Assembly: GCA_964636665.1 (NCBI GenBank)
Contig: CAZWVT010000052.1
Span: forward strand, 1 to 12,621
Direction of reading: 5' to 3'
Source of the DNA: JAAYLC01 sp964636665
GTDB taxonomy: Bacteria > Bacteroidota > Bacteroidia > Flavobacteriales > Flavobacteriaceae
DNA: 12,621 bases
The position numbers and the translations under genes were made by a program. The notes under the pieces are model-generated. The model was not told the origin of the DNA, ran no database searches, and saw only the letters and a list, made by a program, of their open reading frames with translations. The first letter of the stretch is position 1, and the number at the start of each line of letters is the position of its first letter. Shown piece after piece: positions 6,309 through 12,621 of the stretch.

Positions 6309-6390
6309 TCGGGTGTATCGTTTAATTGAAAAATAAAAATAAGCGGTATTTTGATGTCAATTTCTTATTAAACAAACAAAATAACTGAAA

Positions 6391-6398
6391 CAAATGTA
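6391..6398 (-). promoter_or_regulatory. Candidate -7 promoter element for the VOC-AHSA1 operon
   Basis: On the minus strand the bases read TACATTTG, an exact TAnnTTTG match. The predicted start is near 6387, giving a leader of about 78 bases to the VOC start codon at 6308. No TTG occurs at the normal -33 spacing; that region is instead occupied by the palindrome at 6420-6435, which is what one expects for an activator-dependent promoter. Confidence 0.45.
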
Positions 6399-6419
6399 GT
6401 TCTTAGTTCCGTGATAAAA

Positions 6420-6435
6420 CTTGTCATAAGACAAG
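6420..6435. promoter_or_regulatory. FNR-like palindromic operator candidate (or weak terminator)
   Basis: The plus strand reads CTTGTC-ATAA-GACAAG, a perfect inverted repeat with 6-base arms and a 4-base centre. Its inner form TTGTC-N4-GACAA has the same 14-bp geometry as FNR-family sites (TTGAT-N4-ATCAA). The centre is about 41 bases upstream of the start predicted from the -7 element at 6391-6398, the classical position for class II activation. It lies 17 bases after the stop codon of the Crp/Fnr-type regulator gene. Alternative: an RNA hairpin followed by only four U on the minus strand, which would be a weak terminator for the regulator transcript. Both roles are compatible. Confidence 0.5.
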
Positions 6436-6452
6436 AAATATCCGTTAGATTG

Positions 6453-7022
6453 TTAAATTTCCTTTCGAATGCGACTGAAGGAAGTGTCTGTAATTCCCAA
6501 ATAACTTGCAATGTGTTTTAATGGCGAATGAAGTACAATTTGCGGTTTTTCTTTAATGAGATTTTCATAACGTTCTTTGGCTGAGGTGGTAATCATTTCG
6601 AGTGAACGTTGTTTAAATCGGAATAATTTTCCGGTCATCCACAGACGTCCCCATTCTGAAAACCCCGGAATGGAATGGTATAGCTCCTGAAAAACATCAA
6701 ATTCAATTTTGTGACAAACGCAGGTGGTTACTGCCTGAATATTTTCTTGTGAAGGAACCCGTTGAAAAAGGGAGAGAACTTCAATGACTACATCGGGTGG
6801 GCAGAAGAAGTCGGTGGTAATGTCGTTTCCGCTATAATCATAGGTAAATGAGCGCATCAGTCCGCTTTCGAGAATCAGATAATTTTGGGCAGTTGTTTCT
6901 TTTTCAAGAATGAAGTCGCCTTTTTGGAACGTGATTTTTTGATGTGCGGCGATGATTTTTTTAAGATCTTCTGCTCCGATAAGCGGATGGTCATAAACAC
7001 GTTCAAGCAGCTGATTTTTCAT
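6453..7022 (-). CDS. Crp/Fnr-family transcriptional regulator
   Basis: A 189-residue regulator. Residues about 15-110 form a cyclic-nucleotide-binding-type beta-roll (ITFQKGDFILEKETTAQNYLILESGLMRS at 30-58), residues about 112-150 the long dimerisation helix, and about 165-188 a winged-helix DNA-binding part with LKHIASYLGITDTSFSRIRKE as helix-turn-helix. The canonical cAMP pocket (GE..R.A) is absent from the segment around 75-100, and there is no N-terminal Cys cluster for an FeS centre, so the ligand is neither obviously cAMP nor oxygen. This subtype is abundant in Bacteroidota and mostly unstudied. A -7 element (7045-7052) lies 22 bases upstream of the start. The stop codon is 144 bases before the VOC operon on the same strand, with an FNR-like palindrome between. 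Control of that operon is inferred, not shown. Confidence 0.9.
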   Translation of the reverse strand: MKNQLLERVYDHPLIGAEDLKKIIAAHQKITFQKGDFILEKETTAQNYLILESGLMRSFTYDYSGNDITTDFFCPPDVVIEVLSLFQRVPSQENIQAVTTCVCHKIEFDVFQELYHSIPGFSEWGRLWMTGKLFRFKQRSLEMITTSAKERYENLIKEKPQIVLHSPLKHIASYLGITDTSFSRIRKEI

Positions 7023-7044
7023 TTGTTGATTAGAGTTTGATTGA

Positions 7045-7052
7045 CAAATTTA
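7045..7052 (-). promoter_or_regulatory. Candidate -7 promoter element for the Crp/Fnr-type regulator gene
   Basis: The minus strand reads TAAATTTG, an exact TAnnTTTG match 22 bases before the ATG at 7022, predicting a start near 7041 and a very short leader of about 19 bases. No clear -33 TTG was found. It lies downstream of the KamA terminator, so the regulator gene must have its own promoter in this spacer. Confidence 0.4.
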
Positions 7053-7170
7053 GAAAAAATGAAACAGAAATCTCCTATGGTTTTGACTCCAAGTGTCTTT
7101 GCAGATTTTTTTGTTCCGCAGCTTCCCTAAAATATAAGGTGTATTTTTTTAGTTGTCAATCTTTCTATAT

Positions 7171-7198
7171 AAAAAAAAGCTCCCGAAAAAGGGAGCTT
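7171..7198 (-). terminator. Intrinsic terminator of the KamA-family gene
   Basis: A perfect 8-bp stem AAGCTCCC/GGGAGCTT (7177-7184 and 7191-7198) with a 6-base loop. On the minus strand it is followed directly by a run of T's (the A-run at 7171-7178 on the plus strand), giving the classic hairpin plus U-tract. It lies 26 bases after the TAA of the KamA-family gene, so that transcript should stop here before reaching the regulator gene. In the plus direction no U-tract follows, so it is one-directional. Confidence 0.9.
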
Positions 7199-7224
7199 GA
7201 GGTTGAAAAATTAATTAGCTAAAA

Positions 7225-8580
7225 TTAAGCGTATGCTTCTTTGAAATCTGCTTCTTCATAAAATTCCTCCAATTCATTTTCAAAGAAAAACTTATCTCCA
7301 AAAGCAGGTTCAAGGTCATCTATCCAGCGTGCATTAGGGTCGTACTTTGCATAAAAAGGTCGATTTACCCAATCCGGATTTCTTCCTTGAATCATCTGAA
7401 GCACAAAAACTTTTTGAATGCTTCCGTTAACCGGAATTTCGCTAATTCCTACGATTTGAACTTTCCCCGGAGTACATGACATACTCGGTCCGCGTACGGT
7501 TCGGCAAATTCCGCTTACTTGTTGATACGCTTGCTGGAAAATTTCCCACGTTTTTTCTAAAGGAACTTCAAAATAATGTCTTGCTCCGGTGTCTCTTTCA
7601 ACAAACATATAATATGGAATCATTCCCATATTAACTTGCTGTCGCCACATGCGTGCCCACATATCGGCATCGTCATTGATGTTTTTAATCAACGGAGATT
7701 GCGTTCTGATTTGCGCTCCCGTTTTTTTGATTAGTCTCACAGCTTCTTTTACGGCGTCGGTTTTTAATTCACTTTCATGATTAAAATGTGCCATTAAGGT
7801 TAAATTAATACCACTGTCGTGAATTCTTTTAAATAGGTCTAAAAAATCTTGGGCATCTTTGTCGGTAATAAATTTATATGGCCAGAAACCCAACACTTTA
7901 GTTCCGATTCGGATGGTTTGAATGTTGGTACCGTTATTCGGGTCTAAGAAAGGTTCAATGTACTGTTTGAATACTTTGAAACTCATAATCATCGGATCGC
8001 CACCGGTAAACAGTAAATCGGTGACTTCGTGATGTTCTGTAAGATATCCCATCAGCTGTTCGGTTTCTCTGGCTGCGAACTTCAGTCCGTCCATACCGAC
8101 AAATTGTGCCCATCTGAAACAGAAAGTACAATAACTGTGGCAGGTTTGTCCCGAGCTGGGGAAAAATAATAATGTTTGTTTGTATTTGTGCTGAACACCG
8201 TGCAGTTCTTCTCCTTGATATTCAGGTACGTTTAGTTCCATTTGGCCTGCCGGATGCGGATTGAGTTTTTCTCGTATGGAATCTGCAATTAACTTAAGTG
8301 TTTTTCTGTCCACATTATCATCCAATGCCTTTTTCATCGTATTGAAATCCGCTTCTGTCAACATATCCTTTTGTGGAAATGTTAGTCTGAAAATCGGATC
8401 TGACAAATAATCGTCCCAGTCGATTAGTTCGTCAATTACATAGTTGTTTACTTTAAAAGGAAATACGTTTCCCACGATTTCAATGTTTTGTTTTTCTTCT
8501 TCGCTCAAGGCCTGGATTTGAGGGATATCACGAAAATTTCGAACTTGAAATGCGCGGTACTTCATTTCATAATTAATCAT
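7225..8580 (-). CDS. KamA-family radical SAM protein (lysine 2,3-aminomutase-like)
   Basis: A 451-residue radical SAM protein of the lysine 2,3-aminomutase (KamA) family. The FeS-cluster motif CxxxCxxC is C147, C151, C154 (CHSYCTFC), followed by the SAM-binding GGDP at 193-196. The PLP-binding lysine expected in the family is probably K373, in SMSCTPGK. The loop before it lacks the PGGGGK sequence of true lysine 2,3-aminomutase, and of the two Asp that hold the lysine side chain there, only one has a clear counterpart (D330 in VERDTG). The substrate may therefore not be lysine. No kamD/kamE or lysine-fermentation genes are nearby. Homologues may start at M6 (MKYRAF); the first ATG is kept because neither has a clear ribosome site. 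It ends in a strong terminator and stands 262 bases after the amidohydrolase gene, so it is probably transcribed alone. Confidence 0.9.
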   Translation of the reverse strand: MINYEMKYRAFQVRNFRDIPQIQALSEEEKQNIEIVGNVFPFKVNNYVIDELIDWDDYLSDPIFRLTFPQKDMLTEADFNTMKKALDDNVDRKTLKLIADSIREKLNPHPAGQMELNVPEYQGEELHGVQHKYKQTLLFFPSSGQTCHSYCTFCFRWAQFVGMDGLKFAARETEQLMGYLTEHHEVTDLLFTGGDPMIMSFKVFKQYIEPFLDPNNGTNIQTIRIGTKVLGFWPYKFITDKDAQDFLDLFKRIHDSGINLTLMAHFNHESELKTDAVKEAVRLIKKTGAQIRTQSPLIKNINDDADMWARMWRQQVNMGMIPYYMFVERDTGARHYFEVPLEKTWEIFQQAYQQVSGICRTVRGPSMSCTPGKVQIVGISEIPVNGSIQKVFVLQMIQGRNPDWVNRPFYAKYDPNARWIDDLEPAFGDKFFFENELEEFYEEADFKEAYA

Positions 8581-8842
8581 TTAATAAGGTTTTTGTGTTA
8601 AACATAAATAAGAATCAACCCGACACATTAAAAAAATAAAAATATTAATGTTAAGACCCGGCGTTTTTCCTATAAAAAAATGAGCTAAGAAAATAGCAAT
8701 GGCGATAATATACAATAAATTATCTAAACAAAAAGAGATTAATTAAGATTCTACGATTCAATGAAGTTGTTGTCTGAGTTTTCTTTCCAATTAAAAGAAG
8801 ATGGGCATTATATAGCTAAAAGTTAAAAACGGTTCTATAAAA
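8581..8842. other. AT-rich spacer upstream of the KamA-family gene
   Basis: The 262 bases hold no reading frame of note. I found no exact TAnnTTTG element on the minus strand and no hairpin with a U-tract after the amidohydrolase stop, so neither the KamA promoter nor a terminator for the transporter operon can be placed. Readthrough from the upstream operon into the KamA gene remains possible. Confidence 0.4.
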
Positions 8843-10003
8843 TTATGCTTTTAAATAAGCTTCTGTAAGTTCCACCCAATAAGCAGCACCTTTTGTCAAC
8901 AATTCAGGATTGAATGTAAATTCCGGATGATGAACCATTGGCGTATCACCATTTCCTATAAAGCAGTAAGTTCCCGGTTTTTTTTGAAGCATAAAAGCAA
9001 AATCTTCTGACCCTAAAAATGTCGGTCCGGGATAATGTGTTTGCGTTTCTCCAAAAGCATTTTTTGCTATTTCATAAGCTTCCAATGTTTCTTTTTCTGA
9101 ATTTACCAATACCGCACCCGGAACACCTTCTCTGATATCATAAGTACATCCAAAACTTTCTGCCTGATGTTTTACTAATTGGCGAACCCTATCCAAAACC
9201 AATACCCTGTCTTCGGGAGTTTTGGTTCGAATGGACAATCTTAGGATTGCCGATTGTGCTACTACGTTTCCGGCATTACCTGATAAGAAAGCACCAACTG
9301 TTACTACTGCGCTATTTGCCGGTGCTACGTTTCGGGCTACGATGCTTTGCAGTGCCATTATCAGCGAGGAACCCGCAACGATGGGATCAATGCCATGTTC
9401 GGGCATGGCTCCGTGGCTACCTTTACCTACAATCTCAACTTCCCAATTATCCACCGCAGCCATTACTTCGCCGTCTGTAAAATAAAATTCGCCTAATTTT
9501 AATCCCGGCATATTGTGCATTCCAAATACGGCATCGACGGGGAAACGTTCAAACAAACCATCGGCAATCATTGCCGGACCGCCTTCCATAGTTTCTTCGC
9601 CGGGCTGGAAAATCAATCGAATTGTACCGTTAAAATTTCTTGTTTCTGACAAATATTTACCTGCAGCCAATAACATACTCGTATGACCGTCATGGCCACA
9701 AAGATGAGCGATTCCTTCATATTTACTTTTGTAGGGAAGGTTGTTGACTTCCTGAATGGGCAAAGCATCAAAGTCGGCTCTGAGTCCGATGGATTTATTG
9801 TTGTTCCCCACAGTTAGCGAAGCGACAATCCCATGTTTTCCGACTCCCGTTTCAACTTCATAACCCCAGGAACGAACCAAATCAGCAATGTATGTTGCCG
9901 TGTTTTCTTCCTGCATAGATAACTCGGGATGTTGGTGCATATATTCAAACCATTCTTGAATTTGTGTTTTATCTTCTTCTAGTTTTTGAATTACTCGATT
10001 CAT
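8843..10003 (-). CDS. M20D-family amidohydrolase (hippurate hydrolase/N-acyl amino acid hydrolase-like)
   Basis: A 386-residue zinc-dependent amidohydrolase of peptidase family M20, subfamily D. The binuclear metal site is complete: C102 and H104 in CGHDGH, E136/E137 in PGEE, H163 in GMHN, and H358/H359 in HHPEF. The small dimerisation domain starts near 187 and contains the SHGAMPEHGIDP segment (196-207). GSEDFAFM at 331-338 is typical of the subfamily. Relatives hydrolyse N-acyl amino acids, hippurate, indole-3-acetyl amino acids or acyl-diaminopimelate; which applies cannot be read from the sequence. There is no signal peptide, so it acts in the cytoplasm. It begins 21 bases after an MFS transporter gene on the same strand, suggesting one operon in which the transporter handles the substrate or product. 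Confidence 0.92.
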   Translation of the reverse strand: MNRVIQKLEEDKTQIQEWFEYMHQHPELSMQEENTATYIADLVRSWGYEVETGVGKHGIVASLTVGNNNKSIGLRADFDALPIQEVNNLPYKSKYEGIAHLCGHDGHTSMLLAAGKYLSETRNFNGTIRLIFQPGEETMEGGPAMIADGLFERFPVDAVFGMHNMPGLKLGEFYFTDGEVMAAVDNWEVEIVGKGSHGAMPEHGIDPIVAGSSLIMALQSIVARNVAPANSAVVTVGAFLSGNAGNVVAQSAILRLSIRTKTPEDRVLVLDRVRQLVKHQAESFGCTYDIREGVPGAVLVNSEKETLEAYEIAKNAFGETQTHYPGPTFLGSEDFAFMLQKKPGTYCFIGNGDTPMVHHPEFTFNPELLTKGAAYWVELTEAYLKA

Positions 10004-10024
10004 AGCTTATTTTTTAAGTTTATA

Positions 10025-11494
10025 TTATTTAGGTGATTTTTTCGGGATGGTCATCATAATGGAAATAAGTGCGGCGATTGCCATCAACAGATTTACTCCA
10101 AAAGCAAAAAATGCCGCTTCCCGAACCGCAGTATTGTCTTGTCTTCCGACATAATTAAATACTCCTTCAATCCATTGAATAGATTCAGGGTCATTTGAAA
10201 AAACAGTCAATACGGTAGCGGAAATTGCGACTCCAAAAGAAGCTCCCAACGAGGATGCCATTTTATAAATTCCCGATCCGCTACCAATTTGATTGTCCGG
10301 GAGAGCAGTGAGTGCCGCATCTGTTGATGGAGTGGCATAAAAAGCAAGTCCCAATCCGAAAAGTGTAAAAGCAACAACCACTAACCACTGATACGAGGAG
10401 AGGTAATAATGTGTCGGCAGCAAAAGTGCAATGGAAAGAATTACAATCAATGCTCCCCAAATCATTGGTTTTCGCGGCCCGTGTTTTCGAAGGAGTTTTT
10501 CACCAACGCGAATGAACGACACTATAGCAATGGCATATCCCAAAGTTAATAATCCGGCTTGTTGAGCGCTCCAATCGCCACCTAATTGTATCAAAGTCAT
10601 GGCGATAATTAAAATACCGGCGGTTCCATTCAGTAAAAAGTTGGAAATGGTTGCTCCTGTATAGGTCATGCTTTTAAACAATTTAAAATCGATAAAAGAA
10701 TTGGAGTTCTTTTTTCCCATTTGAATAAAAACAATCGTAGCGAGCACACTTATAATCAGAATTCCCAGCGTAATCGGGCTTGTCCACCCGATGTTGCCTC
10801 CTTGCGTGGCGTAAATTTGAAATCCGACCATCATAATGATAAAGGTTATAATGCCTGCCCAATCCAATTTTTGGTTTTCTTGGGATTCCGCCTTGCTTTC
10901 GGGGGTTCCTTTCATCATCCACCATCCGATAATTGATATCGCCACTGCACCGAAGAAAATCCATCTCCAACCGATATTGGCTGCCATTAATCCGCCAAAC
11001 AAAGCTGCAAAACCAGAACCTCCCCAAGAGCCCATTGACCATAAACTGATGGCACGTTGGCGTTCGGAACCATCCCAATACGCTTTGACTAAAGCCAAAC
11101 TTGCCGGCATGATAAAAGCACCTGAAAGTCCTTGTAAAATTCTTCCAATAATCAAAACTGTTTCAGCCAATGCTCCCGAAGGAGTTATCCCTACTAAAAG
11201 TGAACCTGCTATGCTGAAAAAGAATCCGATTTTTACGGTTTTAACCCGTCCCCAACGATCGGCAAGATTACCGAAGACAACAATGAAAATTCCTGAAAAA
11301 AGAGCTGTAATAGAAACCGCTATATTCATAATGCTGGTTTCGATGCCTAAATCTGAAGCCATTTCAGGTGCGATGTTCAAAGTGGTCTGAGCAAAAAGCC
11401 AAAAAGCCAATACTCCGAAAATCATTCCGAACAGCACTCGGTCATTGCCTTTGAAAGTATTATTTTGAGTAGGTGCTTGAGAAGATGCGGTCAT
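10025..11494 (-). CDS. MFS transporter, 14-helix DHA2 (EmrB/QacA-like) type
   Basis: A 489-residue inner-membrane transporter of the major facilitator superfamily. MFS motif A is visible as GNLADRWGR at 75-83 between helices 2 and 3. RILQGLSGAFIMPASLALVKAYW (about 118-140) and the segment around GSGFAALFGGLM-GWRWIFF (159-181) are typical of the DHA2 drug:proton antiporter group, and the length and spacing of hydrophobic stretches fit 14 helices. The N-terminus is a short polar tail. DHA2 members usually export drugs or lipophilic compounds, but some take up metabolites. The amidohydrolase gene follows after 21 bases, so it may move an N-acylated compound or its hydrolysis product. It diverges from the TPR-protein gene across a 202-base spacer. 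Direction of transport and substrate are not determinable here. Confidence 0.92.
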   Translation of the reverse strand: MTASSQAPTQNNTFKGNDRVLFGMIFGVLAFWLFAQTTLNIAPEMASDLGIETSIMNIAVSITALFSGIFIVVFGNLADRWGRVKTVKIGFFFSIAGSLLVGITPSGALAETVLIIGRILQGLSGAFIMPASLALVKAYWDGSERQRAISLWSMGSWGGSGFAALFGGLMAANIGWRWIFFGAVAISIIGWWMMKGTPESKAESQENQKLDWAGIITFIIMMVGFQIYATQGGNIGWTSPITLGILIISVLATIVFIQMGKKNSNSFIDFKLFKSMTYTGATISNFLLNGTAGILIIAMTLIQLGGDWSAQQAGLLTLGYAIAIVSFIRVGEKLLRKHGPRKPMIWGALIVILSIALLLPTHYYLSSYQWLVVVAFTLFGLGLAFYATPSTDAALTALPDNQIGSGSGIYKMASSLGASFGVAISATVLTVFSNDPESIQWIEGVFNYVGRQDNTAVREAAFFAFGVNLLMAIAALISIMMTIPKKSPK

Positions 11495-11696
11495 AAAAAT
11501 GTATTTTTTAGTGATTGAGCATTTAAAAATAACACATTGTTTTTACATTAAGATGAAATATGTTTTTCATTTCTAATTTTAAATTATCTTTATAATGTTT
11601 TATTTTATAAAATATTGGGTTATAACGAATTGATTGTTTGATTTGAGGTTTTATATAAACGGCTGCTTGTTAATCTTCTCTTAAAATAGGATTGCG
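11495..11696. other. Divergent promoter region between the MFS and TPR genes
   Basis: The 202 bases must contain promoters for both diverging genes. They are very AT-rich, with several near-matches to TAnnTTTG (for example TTGATTTG on the plus strand near 11639) but no exact one on either strand, and no clear inverted repeat. A TAGGA-like ribosome site is at 11687-11691, five bases before the TPR start codon, better than for most genes in this window. Confidence 0.45.
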
Positions 11697-12621
11697 ATGA
11701 AGAAATTAAACTTTATTTTTTTAGTTCTTTTCATTACCTGTAATCAATTTGGTTGGAATCAAGAATTTGACAGAAGTAAGGTTCAAGAAGGAATCGATTT
11801 GTATTTAAAAGGTGCTTATGATTCTGCAATTGAAATTTTGACTAATTGTATTGAATTGTCAATTAAATCCAATGATTCTGTCGGTTTGCAAATGATTTAT
11901 AACAATTTGGGAAATGCTTATGGTTCCAAAGGAGAGATGGAACTCGCTTTAGAAAATTATCAAAAAGGACTCGATATCGCCTATCGTACTTCCGATACAC
12001 TCCGACAAGCAAAAATATTGAGCAATATTGCAACTATTTATTCTGATACCAAAGATTTTCAAAGAGCATTGGAATATTTCGAAGCAGCAGAAAAATTGGC
12101 AAATTTAGTCAATGACGAAATGACCCTTGCAGATTGTTCGAATGGCAGAGCCATGATTTATGAACAACAAGGGAAAAATCGAGAAGCGTTGGAATTGTAC
12201 AAAAAAACACTTGAGATTTATAAAAAGTTAGATTTGCCCGACAGGTTGGCTTTGACCTATAATAACATGGGAATTGTCTATAAACAATTAGACCAATTAG
12301 ACCGGACGATTTTTTATTATAATAAAGCATTGGAATTGGCCGAAGAGATTGAAGCAAATTATATTATTGCTGCCCTCTCAGCCAATTTGGCTAATGTTTA
12401 TTTGCTTCAGAATCAATATGAAAAAGCCATAACAGCAAATTCACAGGCTCATAAAAAAGCTCGTGAAATAGGTGCTGCTTCCATAGCTGTGGAAACTTAT
12501 GGCAATTTAATGGATGTGTATTCCAAGATGAATAATTATCAAAAAGCGTATGAATACGCTGTTTTGTACAAAAAAGCAAATGATAGTTTGATTAATGTGG
12601 AACGCACGGCTCAGCTTGCAG
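11697..12621 (+). CDS. Secreted TPR-repeat protein, likely sensor-type, cut at the right edge
   Basis: A reading frame opens at ATG 11697 and stays open to the end of the window (308 codons), so the 3' part is missing. Residues 1-22 form a signal peptide (MKKLNFIFLVLFITCNQFGW); C15 is preceded by Thr, a poor lipobox. From about 28 to 298 there are roughly seven tetratricopeptide repeats of about 34-40 residues, recognisable by recurring N-x-G/A-x-x-Y and A-L-E-x-Y/F patterns (e.g. YNNLGNAYGSKGEMELALENY, YNNMGIVYKQLDQ). The last visible part, YKKANDSLINVERTAQLA, matches the linker that in Bacteroidota TPR proteins commonly leads into a coiled coil, a membrane helix, and a histidine kinase or LuxR-type domain. 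A signalling role is therefore likely, but the output domain lies outside the window. Confidence 0.85.
   Translation, partial: MKKLNFIFLVLFITCNQFGWNQEFDRSKVQEGIDLYLKGAYDSAIEILTNCIELSIKSNDSVGLQMIYNNLGNAYGSKGEMELALENYQKGLDIAYRTSDTLRQAKILSNIATIYSDTKDFQRALEYFEAAEKLANLVNDEMTLADCSNGRAMIYEQQGKNREALELYKKTLEIYKKLDLPDRLALTYNNMGIVYKQLDQLDRTIFYYNKALELAEEIEANYIIAALSANLANVYLLQNQYEKAITANSQAHKKAREIGAASIAVETYGNLMDVYSKMNNYQKAYEYAVLYKKANDSLINVERTAQLA

Noticed and set aside
10836..11390. Plus-strand frame of 184 codons
   Set aside because: It is antisense to the MFS transporter gene, with a low-complexity product and no family signature.

Overview
The window looks like a chromosomal segment from a Bacteroidota bacterium, most likely a flavobacterium. 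The reasons are the AT-rich spacers, the near absence of strong Shine-Dalgarno sites, several matches to the Bacteroidota -7 promoter element TAnnTTTG, TAA stops on all 14 intact complete genes, and typical flavobacterial gene types (a Crp/Fnr-like regulator ending in a SxSRIRKxI helix, a KamA-family radical SAM protein of about 450 residues, and a secreted TPR protein of the sensor type). No rRNA, tRNA, insertion sequence, CRISPR array or phage gene was seen.

Left part, 1-1567: a leader of about 300 bases without a clear gene, then three small plus-strand genes: a single-domain cupin, a two-helix membrane protein with a PH-like C-terminal domain, and a DUF1801 protein.

Middle, 1730-7022, all on the minus strand: a dense cluster of small proteins from a few recurring superfamilies. 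In transcription order these are a Crp/Fnr-family regulator; a PhnB-like VOC protein, an AHSA1-type SRPBCC gene broken by one in-frame TGA, and a second AHSA1 protein, packed with 3-nt or 1-nt junctions; then a VOC protein with a signal peptide, an AHSA1 protein, a DUF1801 protein and a glyoxalase-like VOC protein in a second tight run; and finally a membrane-anchored SRPBCC domain fused to a DinB domain. With the plus-strand DUF1801 gene, this makes three VOC, four SRPBCC, two DUF1801 and one DinB domain in about 5 kb. These are ligand-binding or thiol- and metal-dependent folds, so handling of reactive small molecules is a reasonable guess, but no substrate can be read from the sequence. Just downstream of the regulator gene lies a perfect FNR-like palindrome, TTGTC-N4-GACAA, placed close to -41 relative to a -7 element in front of the first VOC gene. 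This is the most testable regulatory hypothesis in the window.

Right part, 7177-12621: a KamA-family radical SAM aminomutase-like gene with a strong intrinsic terminator; a two-gene operon (14-helix MFS transporter, then an M20D amidohydrolase), which suggests transport linked to hydrolysis of an N-acyl or similar amide compound; and, diverging from the transporter, the 5' part of a secreted TPR-repeat protein that runs off the right edge.
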